From contig NZ_CABVHU010000006.1 in NCBI RefSeq assembly GCF_902497855.1, positions 1 through 64,000 of the forward strand: 64,000 nucleotides of DNA. Reading direction: 5' to 3'. The position numbers and the translations under genes were made by a program. How positions within the stretch are numbered: the stretch's first letter is position 1; each line of letters begins with the position of its first letter. A model generated the notes under the pieces. That model ran no database searches. It was given only the letters and a program-made list of their open reading frames with translations, and was not told the origin of the DNA. Below, one piece after another: positions 36,317 through 45,052 of this stretch. This stretch comes from Pseudomonas fluorescens. GTDB taxonomy: Bacteria > Pseudomonadota > Gammaproteobacteria > Pseudomonadales > Pseudomonadaceae.

Positions 36317-36847
36317 TTAACGCTGGCCGGCAAGTGATTTACTGGGGGCGAGATCACTCAGCGGAATACAGATGGACTGTTGCCGATTGAGGAATTGAAG
36401 TAGCAACATGACCCGTTCCGCGCCCAGCATGGACAAAAAGACACCCTCCAGAGGTGACAGTGGCCCCCGGATGATGCGCAATGTCTGGCCGGGTTGAAGT
36501 TCTTCAATGCCGGGCGCCGCAGATGTCAGGCAGCGCGTACGCAGATGCTCTATCACGTTATCGGCCACCACCGCGGGGCCGTGATTGAATTCGACCAATC
36601 GGCTGACCCCGCGGGTCGAGCGTATCGGCGCCCAGTTGTCGTCGTGGCTTAAACGAACGAACAGATAGCCTGGAAAGAGCGATTCGCAAACCTTCTGCGG
36701 TTTGCCGCGGATCAGCCGATCGGTGGTGAGTTGCGGGCGAAAGATCTCGTAGCTTTGCCGCAACAGGTTGATTTGTGCCCGGTCATCCTGACGCGGTTTG
36801 CACTGGAGCAGGTACCAACAAGAGCCATCGGTATTGTTAGTTAGCAT
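36317..36847 (-). CDS. rfaH: RfaH-like transcription antiterminator (NusG family)
   Basis: A 176-residue NusG-N-domain protein: WYLLQCKPRQDDRAQINLLRQ, then FRPQL, KPQKVCESLFPGYLFVRL, and RGVSRLVEFNHGPAVVADNVIEHL. A KOW-type C-terminal domain has LQPGQTLRIIRGPLSPLEGVFL. This matches RfaH specialised antiterminators. ATG 36847 is used because GGAG lies 9 bases upstream; an in-frame upstream start at 36901 is not supported by homology. Being first in the polysaccharide operon and downstream of an ops-like element, it probably acts on its own transcript. Confidence 0.85.
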   Translation of the reverse strand: MLTNNTDGSCWYLLQCKPRQDDRAQINLLRQSYEIFRPQLTTDRLIRGKPQKVCESLFPGYLFVRLSHDDNWAPIRSTRGVSRLVEFNHGPAVVADNVIEHLRTRCLTSAAPGIEELQPGQTLRIIRGPLSPLEGVFLSMLGAERVMLLLQFLNRQQSICIPLSDLAPSKSLAGQR

Positions 36848-37521
36848 GCTTGCAAACTCCGTACTTAGCGAAAGTTTAAGCATCGTTATCCGTTCTGGCA
36901 TCAGCAGCCTTCATGCTGGCCAGTAGGCGGTGTTGGAGATTAGGGAGCCCGGCGTAATTGTTTTTATGGGCTAAAGTGTGTATCAATAATGAAGCATGTT
37001 ACGCTTGAGTCTTGACCGGGAGGTCCATCGTCGTAAGGAGGATAAAAACATCCGCGGCCGTAGTGCACGGACACTTGTATGTCTTAGTGCCATCAGCGCA
37101 ACTTGATGGGCCCATCCGAGTGTTTGTCAGAGCCAAAGCTACCGCACAGTCCTTGTAGTAGGGCCGTTAACGTCAATAGTTGCTTTAGTGTTCCCTTTGG
37201 ATCGGCGAATGCCGACTAGTGCTCCGATGTCGGCCTACTTTTGATAGGCCGATGTAAGTTATCAACTAGTCTGTGGGGCCTTGTCAAACGTTGCCAGTCA
37301 AAATACATGCCTTTGATCCAAAAGTTCGGGAGTGACTGGCAAGTAGTTGTTTTAATTAATAATTTTTTTTCATCGATAGGGTAAGCAGGTCTGGACCTGT
37401 TACGGACATAGGGCTATAAGTAACTGCCTCAGCTTAAGCGCCAGGCGATGGAGCAGGCTATGAACATGACCGTGCAATGTATCCGGATCGAGAGGCCGCT
37501 CAGTTCACAGGCGACTGCTTC
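36848..37521. other. Divergent regulatory region of the polysaccharide locus
   Basis: A 674-base gap without a convincing gene between the leftward rfaH-like operon and the rightward epimerase. It contains an ops-like element (37135-37147), a hairpin TCGGCCTA/TAGGCCGA (37230-37252), an exact inverted repeat TTGCCAGTCA/TGACTGGCAA (37291-37300 and 37333-37342, possible operator) and a very AT-rich stretch (37349-37375). The local AT content is much higher than in neighbouring genes, as expected for a promoter region. No start sites can be assigned. Confidence 0.6.
37135..37147 (-). promoter_or_regulatory. ops-like element for RfaH recruitment
   Basis: On the minus strand the sequence reads GTGCGGTAGCTTT, matching the E. 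coli ops consensus GGCGGTAGCNT at all but its first base. It lies in the leader, about 290 bases upstream of the rfaH-like start and reads in the direction of the polysaccharide operon. Confidence 0.6.
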
Positions 37522-38499
37522 ATGACCGTCCTGGTCACCGGCGCCGCCGGATTCATCGGCTTTCATACGGCCAGGCGTTTGTGCCTGGACAGTCACGAGG
37601 TGGTCGGCCTCGACAACCTCAACGACTACTACGAGGTCACGCTCAAGCAGGCACGGCTTGAAGAGCTTGCGTGCTTGCCGGGCTTTCATTTCGAAAAAAT
37701 GGACATCGTCGATAAACCGGCCTTGATGGCGCTGTTCGGCGAGCACCGGTTTACCGAGGTGGTGCATCTGGCGGCCCAGGCTGGTGTGCGTTATTCGCTT
37801 GACAACCCGGATGTCTATGGGCAATCGAATCTGGTGGGTTTCCTCAATGTGCTGGAAGCCTGTCGGCACCATTGTCCAGAGCACTTGATCTATGCCTCCA
37901 GCAGTTCGGTGTACGGCAGCAACAGTAAATTGCCTTTCAGCGTCGAAGACTCCGTCGACCACCCGGTTTCGTTGTACGCGGCCACCAAGCGCGCCAATGA
38001 GCTGTTGGCCGACAGCTACTGCCATCTGTATGGCCTCAAGGCCAGTGGCTTGCGCTTTTTTACCGTCTACGGACCCTGGGGCCGGCCCGACATGGCGCTG
38101 TTCAAATTCACCGAAGCCATCCTCCATGGCCAGCCGATTGACGTCTACAACCAAGGCGAAATGGCGCGGGATTTCACCTACATCGACGACATCGTCGAAA
38201 GCATTGCCCGCTTGCGCACCCGTGTGCCGGTAGCGGTCGAGTCCGGTGCAGGTTGCAACCGGTTGTTCAACATCGGTCGTGGCTTGCCCATGGCGTTGAT
38301 GGACTTCGTCGAGTGCCTGGAGTCGTCACTGGGTCTGACAGCCCGGCGCAACTATATGCCGCTGCAGGCCGGTGATGTGGTCAAGACCTGGGCAGACACC
38401 AGCGCACTGCAAGCGTGGATCGACTTCAGGCCGAAAGTGGAGGTCGAGGCTGGTGTGGAACAATTCGTGAAGTGGTATCGCAGCTACTATCAGGTCTGA
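37522..38499 (+). CDS. NAD-dependent epimerase, probably UDP-glucuronate 4-epimerase
   Basis: A 325-residue extended SDR. TGAAGFIGFHTARRL is the NAD motif; YASSSSVYG and YAATK are the catalytic Ser/Tyr/Lys set; and RFFTVYGPWGRPDMALFKFTE is the substrate-binding sequence characteristic of UDP-glucuronate epimerases of capsule loci. ATG 37522 opens the family homology directly; an in-frame frame extension to 37477 does not. The ribosome site is weak. It would convert the ugd product to UDP-galacturonate. It is divergent from the operon and convergent with the multi-domain hydrolase gene. Confidence 0.87.
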   Translation: MTVLVTGAAGFIGFHTARRLCLDSHEVVGLDNLNDYYEVTLKQARLEELACLPGFHFEKMDIVDKPALMALFGEHRFTEVVHLAAQAGVRYSLDNPDVYGQSNLVGFLNVLEACRHHCPEHLIYASSSSVYGSNSKLPFSVEDSVDHPVSLYAATKRANELLADSYCHLYGLKASGLRFFTVYGPWGRPDMALFKFTEAILHGQPIDVYNQGEMARDFTYIDDIVESIARLRTRVPVAVESGAGCNRLFNIGRGLPMALMDFVECLESSLGLTARRNYMPLQAGDVVKTWADTSALQAWIDFRPKVEVEAGVEQFVKWYRSYYQV

Positions 38500-38580
38500 A
38501 GCAGATGAATTTTTACAGTATGCAAACAATCAATCCACAAAGATGTTGGTTCATTTCTACAGGCGAATACGGGCCTTCTG

Positions 38581-41457
38581 TCAGAACCCCCGCAGATCAT
38601 CCACCGGCAACTTGAGTTCCTGCTTCGGCTCGGTTCCGGTGATGCGCTTGAGCGTCCGGCTCACCACATCCACGTTGTTGTCGAAGCAGCCGTGGGTCGG
38701 CTTGATGGTGGCGCTGGAGCGGTTGTCGGGCATGTCCGATCGGTAGCTGAACACCGTGGCTGTGTCGAGGATGTCGATCTGCTTGCGTCTGGCCAGGCCC
38801 GCCAACTGGACGGTCTGGCGCCATTTGCCCAGTGCCTCGCCGGTGCTGGAGGAGCCGTCCCAGCCCTTGTACTCGGGGTCGAGCACGTTGGCCTGGCCAA
38901 GGATCGGCATGCGCAGGTCGCCTTCCAGCGCGTTGGACACCAGGTAGAGCAGCGACTTGCCATAGCGGCCGATGCTGTCGTCACGCTCATTGCGGTCCGA
39001 AAGGATGTCCAGGTAGAGGTTCTGTATCAGCGTTTCGTGGGGAGCGAAGTGGCGATTGGCAAACTGCACCGTGCAGGCTGGCGCGTAGAGGTGGAGCGAG
39101 TGGACGTTCGTTTCGAGGCCGCGTGCGGCGAACAGGTCGATGACATGGCCAAGGAAGATCGCGCCGGCCGAATGTCCCACCAGGTGGATTTCCAGATCGT
39201 CGCCCCAGGTCCTGGCCAGGTTCTGCAGGGCCGTCACCAGTTTGTCGCCGCCACGGGTGGGCAGGTTGGCGAACTCGGCGTTTTCTTTCATCTCGCTCCA
39301 GATCGGACGGGCGAAGGGGCGGCCAATTCCCCGTTCGAGGAGGAGGTCGGCTCCGTCCTCGACGTTCTCGCGCAAACCGCCGACACGGGCCGGTTCGCGC
39401 TGGAACCTGTCGGTGATGATGTCCGTGATGGATTCGAGTACACCGGTCTTCCAGACGATGAACAGCGGGTAGCAGCCATTGCCCAGGAAGTAGCGTCCCA
39501 TCGCCCTCGCACGCTCGATGGCGGCGGCCTGGTCGTTCAGTCCACCGTGGGCGTAGACCACCAGGCGCTTGGTCTTGCCCGGCTGCGAACGGAACCACTG
39601 GTCAGGCAGCCCGCAGGCCTGGTACATCAGTGAACGGTTCAGCTCGTCCTGGGTGAGGTGACGATCGATACGTCCGTTGTTGCCGAAGATCACGCTGTGC
39701 TCATAGGCCTTGGGTTCATCCCACCACTGGGAGCTGTCGACAGCGGCCGCAGCGATTGCCGTACTGCGGCCTGCGGCCATTTGGCCGAGCATCACCCCCG
39801 GTACGCCCAGGGCTGCAACCCAGGCGTCCATGCCATTGGCGAGCCAGTCGGCGTAGGTCAGCAGGGCGAAACCGCCCCCGCCCCAGGTGGTGCCCCAGGA
39901 GTTCTGCACGATGAAGCCGGTGGCATTGAAACCGACCAGGGCGAAGGCGTGGCCGCCGCTCTGCGACGGCCTGCCGTCGAACGGTATGGCCGGCAGGGCG
40001 CCATGTCTGTTGACCTTGCCCTTGGGTTTTGCCAAGTGGTTCCAGCCGTCGTGAGTGAAAGCGGACACATAGATCGCACCGACTTGGCAGATGGCGGCCT
40101 GCAGATCGGTGATGGAACTGATGTCTATACGGTAGTAAATGCCCAATGTGTTGTCGGTTGCACGGGTTGCATAACCGAACTTGGGTGGCAGGGTGTCCTG
40201 GTCATCGTAGGGCCAGTCGGACTCCAGGCACACGCCGTGGTGGTGCCAGCCCTTGAGGGCGCCACGGCAACTGGAGCCCTCATAGTCCTCGCCGGCGAAC
40301 TCGTCGTAGCGTCGCGCGTAGTTGAACAGCATCCGCGGGCTGACCGATTCCGGAACTTTGCCGTTGCCGTTCTTGCGCCAGCGCAGGTAGTTAACCACGC
40401 AAGCCAGCCCGAAACCGGTGCAGGAACCTTCCCGGCCCTGGTCGAGGATCAACCCCGACTGGGTATAGCGCGGCAGATACTCCTTGATCAGATCGTCACT
40501 GGGAAAGGCATCGGGCAGGCTTGAAGGCGGTGGCATGTAAGTGCGGTCACGCAGGTCCACCGGGTCCTTGCTGGCATCGAGCTGACGCGCGACTGGCGTT
40601 GGCTTCGCTGCAGCCTTTTTCGCCGCCGCGCCCTTGACCTGACGGGCGCGGGTCGGCTGTGGAATCAGCTCTGCAAGTCTGAACACATCGCTGAAGCGGT
40701 CGAGGCCGTGGGAGCCGCCGTTGACCTCCTTGCGGGCCGCGCGGTAGTTGTCACTGGCCAGGGCGGTACGAATCCTGGACGCCCGGTCGGCAAGGAATCG
40801 CGCCAGCAGGGTGGCCGCTACCTCGGGAGCATTGGCAAGGTCCGGCTGCGCTTCGATATCCAGGTCAATATTCTCTGAATAGACGTGATAGTTATGGCGC
40901 CCGGTCAGTTGTACGAAGCCACGGCCGCGGAAGTTCGCGCCATCACCGGGCTCGGTGTTGCCGAGGCCCGCTCTGCCGTCGTAGGCGCTGAACGGCGGCA
41001 TGCCCGGCCTGGTATTGAACTTCGAGGGAAACTCCGAAATGGGCACGAAGCCTTCGGTCTCGGCGCGAATGGTGCCTAACGCTGCCAGTATCATCGGCCT
41101 GTCCGTCAGGTCGGCCGCTGCCAGGGCCGCAACGACATAAGAAAGGTAGCGTTGGATGTTCGACGCTTTGGTGGCGGGGAATAGAAGCTTTACCGTATCC
41201 ACGCCGAGCGCCATGGCCAGCGCCTTGAGCTTGCGCAGACCCAGCAGGCTCTGGCAGTAAGGACCGACCACTCCGTCTGCCACTATGCCGATGCCCGATT
41301 GCCAGTGACGGACCGCCGATTCCGTCAATGCGTCGAAATCACTTCCTCCTGCAAGTCCGGGGAAACCTCGCTCGTCGTCGGCCAGTGCCTTGGCCAGTTG
41401 CTTGCGAAGTTCCGCTACGTCATCGCCACTCTTGTTCCGTGCCAGAAGCATGTCCAT
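38581..41457 (-). CDS. Multi-domain hydrolase: peptidoglycan-binding, GH19/lysozyme-like, papain-like and alpha/beta-hydrolase domains
   Basis: A 958-residue protein starting MDMLLARNKS; GGGAGGT lies just upstream of ATG 41457. In order: a peptidoglycan-binding domain (about 10-75, ESAVRHWQSGIGIVADGVVG); a GH19 chitinase/lysozyme-like domain (about 85-265, with RAETEGFVPISE at 131-142 and NFRGRGFVQLTGRHNY); an Ala/Lys/Pro linker (270-300); a papain-type peptidase (about 315-560) with Cys346 (REGSCTGFG), His503 (GGHAFALVGF) and Asn519 (QNSWGTTWGGGG); and an alpha/beta-hydrolase (about 625-930) with nucleophile motif GHSAG (Ser763). No signal peptide was seen. It is divergent from the injection-system operon, so a cargo or lysis role is possible; this is inference. 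Confidence 0.78.
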   Translation of the reverse strand: MDMLLARNKSGDDVAELRKQLAKALADDERGFPGLAGGSDFDALTESAVRHWQSGIGIVADGVVGPYCQSLLGLRKLKALAMALGVDTVKLLFPATKASNIQRYLSYVVAALAAADLTDRPMILAALGTIRAETEGFVPISEFPSKFNTRPGMPPFSAYDGRAGLGNTEPGDGANFRGRGFVQLTGRHNYHVYSENIDLDIEAQPDLANAPEVAATLLARFLADRASRIRTALASDNYRAARKEVNGGSHGLDRFSDVFRLAELIPQPTRARQVKGAAAKKAAAKPTPVARQLDASKDPVDLRDRTYMPPPSSLPDAFPSDDLIKEYLPRYTQSGLILDQGREGSCTGFGLACVVNYLRWRKNGNGKVPESVSPRMLFNYARRYDEFAGEDYEGSSCRGALKGWHHHGVCLESDWPYDDQDTLPPKFGYATRATDNTLGIYYRIDISSITDLQAAICQVGAIYVSAFTHDGWNHLAKPKGKVNRHGALPAIPFDGRPSQSGGHAFALVGFNATGFIVQNSWGTTWGGGGFALLTYADWLANGMDAWVAALGVPGVMLGQMAAGRSTAIAAAAVDSSQWWDEPKAYEHSVIFGNNGRIDRHLTQDELNRSLMYQACGLPDQWFRSQPGKTKRLVVYAHGGLNDQAAAIERARAMGRYFLGNGCYPLFIVWKTGVLESITDIITDRFQREPARVGGLRENVEDGADLLLERGIGRPFARPIWSEMKENAEFANLPTRGGDKLVTALQNLARTWGDDLEIHLVGHSAGAIFLGHVIDLFAARGLETNVHSLHLYAPACTVQFANRHFAPHETLIQNLYLDILSDRNERDDSIGRYGKSLLYLVSNALEGDLRMPILGQANVLDPEYKGWDGSSSTGEALGKWRQTVQLAGLARRKQIDILDTATVFSYRSDMPDNRSSATIKPTHGCFDNNVDVVSRTLKRITGTEPKQELKLPVDDLRGF

Positions 41458-42140
41458 GACTCTACCTCCCGCTGCCCGTTGTCCTTGCGCTGCATTGGCT
41501 GCAGCCCATGCCGGGCACCTGAGGTGCAAAGTTGACCGCCTGTGGCCCAATAGCGGAACGGCTGAGATCAACGGCGCTGAGACGACCGGAGCAACACCAC
41601 GGAGCGATTTTTTGAGGTCTGGTGCAAGGCGTTTTGGAGTATAGCTGTGCTGGAGAATATGTAATGACGCCTCCTCGCAAGTCCACCAAGACATTAGCGG
41701 CCTATTATCAACTCCCTGAACTTAGAGGCCTCTTTGCCGGTTTTAATGATGTCTGGCTATTAGCGCTACAATGAAACAGTCATTGAGCTTTTAAAGTTAT
41801 TTGTTACTTCGCTCCGGGGGTTTATAACAATTGGGTATTGCCCTTGGGCGGCAGCTCTTTGAGTTCAGGCGTTTACTAAATTAACTATGTCATTGAGCCA
41901 TTAGTAAAGATGGAGATATTTGAATTTGCGTAATAAAAAAAACGATCTATAGCTATCCATACCTTTCGAATTATGGGCCGTCAGTTCCCCTCGGGAATTT
42001 GAACTCCGTCCAGGTCATCATCGGTTTCCGGGCCGTGAGTGGGTTCGGATGTAGTTGTGTTGGTTGTGAGACGAAGTTGGATCTGCCTCGGAAGGGATTT
42101 GGCCATCAACCCCCTGCATCCTGCCCGGAAAGGATCCGCC
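41458..42140. other. Divergent regulatory region before the injection-system operon
   Basis: A 683-base gap with no recognised gene. The part at about 41690-41990 is AT-rich relative to its surroundings. A possible weak sigma-70 promoter for the operon is TTGCGT (41926-41931), 16 bases, TATAGC (41948-41953). GAAAGGAT precedes the sheath start. The region must carry the opposite promoter for the multi-domain hydrolase gene, which I cannot place. Confidence 0.4.
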
Positions 42141-44423
42141 ATGCCTGCCCAACTCAGCTATCCAGGCGTCTATATCGAAGAACTTCCCAGCGGCGTGCGG
42201 ACCATCACCGGTGTCGCGACCTCGGTGGCGGCCTTCGCCGGTTCGGCGCCACGCGGGCCGATCAACAAAGCCCAGCACCTGTTCAGTTTCGCCGATTACG
42301 AGCGGCGTTTCGGCGGTTTGGCGGTGGATTCCGAGATGGGTTATGCGGTCCGCCAGTTCTTCCAGAACGGCGGCACCGAGGCTTACGTGGTGCGTATCGT
42401 CAAGGACGCCAGCACCGCGAGCAAAACCTTGCAGAACGCGACGCCGATCGATGTGCTGAAGGTCCAGGCGCTGGACGAAGGCGCTGCGGGTAACGGTATC
42501 GAAGTACGGGTGGATCACCTCACCATCAACCCCGGTAGCTCATTCAACATCACGTTCATCCGCGCCTCGGATGGACGCGCCGAACGCTATGAAAATCTGT
42601 CGATGAACTCGATGGATGCCCGCTACGCGCTGGATCAGGTCAATGCGGTTTCACAGTTGGTCAAACTGAGTCGGGTGGTCGGTCAGTCGGCGCTGGACGG
42701 GTTGGCCGCCGGCACTTCGCGCAGCGCCACCCTGGCTGATGTGACGACCCTGCTGGACGCCAACCACAACGAGTTTCGGGTCAGCGTGAACAATCTGCCG
42801 CCGGTCAAGGTGCTGATCGCACTGCCGGCGGATATCGCCGGCGGCACGGCGACCCAGCGTCTGGATTCACTGTGTGGCGCGATCCAGACCAAGGTCCGGG
42901 CGCAGGCGAACAGCCAACTGGCCTACCAGAACTTTACCTGTGGGCGGCCGGCCACTACGCAAACGATCCTGATGACGTCCGGTGTCGGCGGCGAATTCTC
43001 CAGTGTGCGGGTGCTGCCCGGGCAGAAGAGCAATGCCAGTGCCGCGCTCAAACTGGGCAGTGAGGCCGGTGGCGTCGAGGTCGACGCGGTCGGGGCGATC
43101 CGGCCGGTGCCGGTGCCTGATCCTGCAACCCTGACCAGCGATACCTTTGGTGCCAACGACCTGGATGCACTGCCAGATACAACGCACACTGGCTTGCGCA
43201 TCAGCCTCGATGGCAATTCCGATGTGATCGATATCGGTGATGCGGGGGCGGTTGGCGGCAATCTGGCAGCCAAACTCAACGACATGGCCGCGCGGATTCA
43301 GGCAGCAGTGCGTGCGCGTAAACCAGGCGATCCCGCCTACCGCAACTTTGTCTGCTCGGTGGCCGGCAGCACCCTGGTCCTTGCAACGGGCACCCAAGGC
43401 GCGGCCTCGAGTATCGCGGTCTCCGATTCGCCGCTGAACAGCATCGCCAGCCAACTGCACTTGCTGGCGGGCTCGCTGACCACCCAACCGGTGAACGTCA
43501 CCCTGCAGGGCGGCAGTGAAACCGCTTATGCCGCCGCGGATATTTATTCCGCTTTCATCGCTGACCGAGACTCGCGCAAAGGACTGTATGCCCTGGAAGA
43601 GGTGGACCTGTTCAACATCCTCTGTCTGCCGGGTATCACTGACACCGGTGTGCTGATGGATGCAGCCGCTTACTGTGAGGAACGCCGGGCATTTTTCGTG
43701 ATCGACTCACCGCCAACGGCTGTCGATCCGCAGCAGATGGTGGCGATGGTCTCCGGCACCGCGTTGCCGAAGTCCGATCACGCCGCGGTCTACTACCCCT
43801 GGATCTACATCGCCGATCCCCTGAAGAACGGCAAGTTGCGGCTGAGCGCACCCTGCGGAACCGTGGCCGGGCTTTACGCCCGCACCGACGGTGACCGTGG
43901 GGTATGGAAGGCGCCGGCCGGCACTGACGCCAGCCTGATCGGGGTACAGGCGCTGAGTTATCAATTGAACGACCGCGAGAATGGCAGTCTCAACCCGCTG
44001 GGGGTCAATTGCCTGCGCAGTTTTCCGGTGTACGGCGCGGTGTCCTGGGGGGCCCGGACCCTGCGCGGGGCCGACCAGATGACCTCGGAATACAAATACG
44101 TGCCGGTGCGCCGGCTGGCCCTGTTTCTCGAAGAAAGCCTGTATCGCGGCACTCAATGGGTGGTGTTCGAGCCCAATGACGAGCCGCTCTGGGCGCAGAT
44201 CCGCCTCAACCTCGGCGCCTTCATGAACAGCCTGTTCCGCCAGGGCGCCTTCCAGGGCAAAACGCCGCGCGAGGCCTATCTGGTCAAGTGCGATCGTGAA
44301 ACCACTACTCAGGACGACATCAATCGCGGCGTGGTGAATATCCTGGTGGCTTTCGCTCCGCTGAAACCGGCGGAGTTCGTGGTGATCAGGATCCAGCAGT
44401 TGGCTGGGCAAATTCAGGTGTGA
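42141..44423 (+). CDS. Contractile injection-system sheath protein
   Basis: A 760-residue tail-sheath protein. The N-terminus MPAQLSYPGVYIEELPSGVRTITGVATSVAAFAG is the hallmark of Afp/PVC-like and phage sheaths (the YPGVYIEE motif and the following GVATS). The C-terminal sheath domain has the typical RTLRGADQMTSEYKYVPVRRL and ending segments with interstrand-exchange hallmarks. The middle portion is large and probably forms surface domains. AAAGGA precedes ATG 42141. It begins a long operon, and is the only sheath gene visible in the window. Confidence 0.95.
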   Translation: MPAQLSYPGVYIEELPSGVRTITGVATSVAAFAGSAPRGPINKAQHLFSFADYERRFGGLAVDSEMGYAVRQFFQNGGTEAYVVRIVKDASTASKTLQNATPIDVLKVQALDEGAAGNGIEVRVDHLTINPGSSFNITFIRASDGRAERYENLSMNSMDARYALDQVNAVSQLVKLSRVVGQSALDGLAAGTSRSATLADVTTLLDANHNEFRVSVNNLPPVKVLIALPADIAGGTATQRLDSLCGAIQTKVRAQANSQLAYQNFTCGRPATTQTILMTSGVGGEFSSVRVLPGQKSNASAALKLGSEAGGVEVDAVGAIRPVPVPDPATLTSDTFGANDLDALPDTTHTGLRISLDGNSDVIDIGDAGAVGGNLAAKLNDMAARIQAAVRARKPGDPAYRNFVCSVAGSTLVLATGTQGAASSIAVSDSPLNSIASQLHLLAGSLTTQPVNVTLQGGSETAYAAADIYSAFIADRDSRKGLYALEEVDLFNILCLPGITDTGVLMDAAAYCEERRAFFVIDSPPTAVDPQQMVAMVSGTALPKSDHAAVYYPWIYIADPLKNGKLRLSAPCGTVAGLYARTDGDRGVWKAPAGTDASLIGVQALSYQLNDRENGSLNPLGVNCLRSFPVYGAVSWGARTLRGADQMTSEYKYVPVRRLALFLEESLYRGTQWVVFEPNDEPLWAQIRLNLGAFMNSLFRQGAFQGKTPREAYLVKCDRETTTQDDINRGVVNILVAFAPLKPAEFVVIRIQQLAGQIQV

Positions 44424-44481
44424 TCCAGCGGCAGCCGCCCGGGTGGGTGGCTGCTGAACCGCTGCATCAGGGAGATATGCC

Positions 44482-45006
44482 ATGGCTCAGTTCACGGTTA
44501 ACGCCCAGCGTTTCGATCCGTACAAGAACTTCAAATTCCGCGTCAAGTGGGACGGTCGCTATGTCGCCGGCATCAGCAAAGTCTCGGCGCTCAAGCGCAC
44601 CACTGAAGTGGTCAAGCACCGCGAGGGCGGTGATCCCAGCAGCAGCCGCAAATCGCCGGGGCGCACCGAGTTCGAGGCGATCACCCTGGAACGCGGGGTG
44701 ACCCACGATGCCGATTTCGAGCGCTGGGCGAACAAGGTCTGGAACTTCGCCTCCGGCCTGGGCGCGGAGGTGTCGCTCAAGGATTTTCGCAAGGACATCA
44801 TCATCGAACTGTACAACGAGGCCGGCCAATTGGCCCTGGCGTACAAGGTGTTCCGCTGCTGGGTCAGCGAATTCCAGTCACTGCCGGACCTGGACGCCAA
44901 TGCCAACGCGGTGGCCATCGCCCGTCTGAAATTGGAAAACGAAGGCTGGGAGCGCGATTACGAGGTGGCTGAACCGAGCGAACCAAGCTTCAACGAGCCG
45001 AACTGA
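44482..45006 (+). CDS. Inner tube protein (gp19-like)
   Basis: A 174-residue protein beginning with FTVNAQRFDPYKNFKFRVKWDGRYVAGISKVSALKRTTE, the classic opening of T4 gp19-type tube proteins. VKHREGGDPSSSRKSPGRTEFEAITLERGVTHD follows, as in eCIS and phage tubes. Hexameric rings of this protein would line the channel inside the sheath. GGAG precedes the ATG at 44482. It follows the sheath gene after 58 bases, the standard order. No second tube gene is seen next to it. Confidence 0.93.
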   Translation: MAQFTVNAQRFDPYKNFKFRVKWDGRYVAGISKVSALKRTTEVVKHREGGDPSSSRKSPGRTEFEAITLERGVTHDADFERWANKVWNFASGLGAEVSLKDFRKDIIIELYNEAGQLALAYKVFRCWVSEFQSLPDLDANANAVAIARLKLENEGWERDYEVAEPSEPSFNEPN

Positions 45007-45052
45007 CGAGGCATCGTGCCTGCCGGTGTTTCCTCGATGGAGATCCCTGACT

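Noticed and set aside
20084..38499. Known alginate, Psl, Pel or cellulose locus
   Set aside because: The gene content (WcaJ-like, Wzx/Wzy, Ugd, GH16 and rfaH-like genes) does not match any of these operons.
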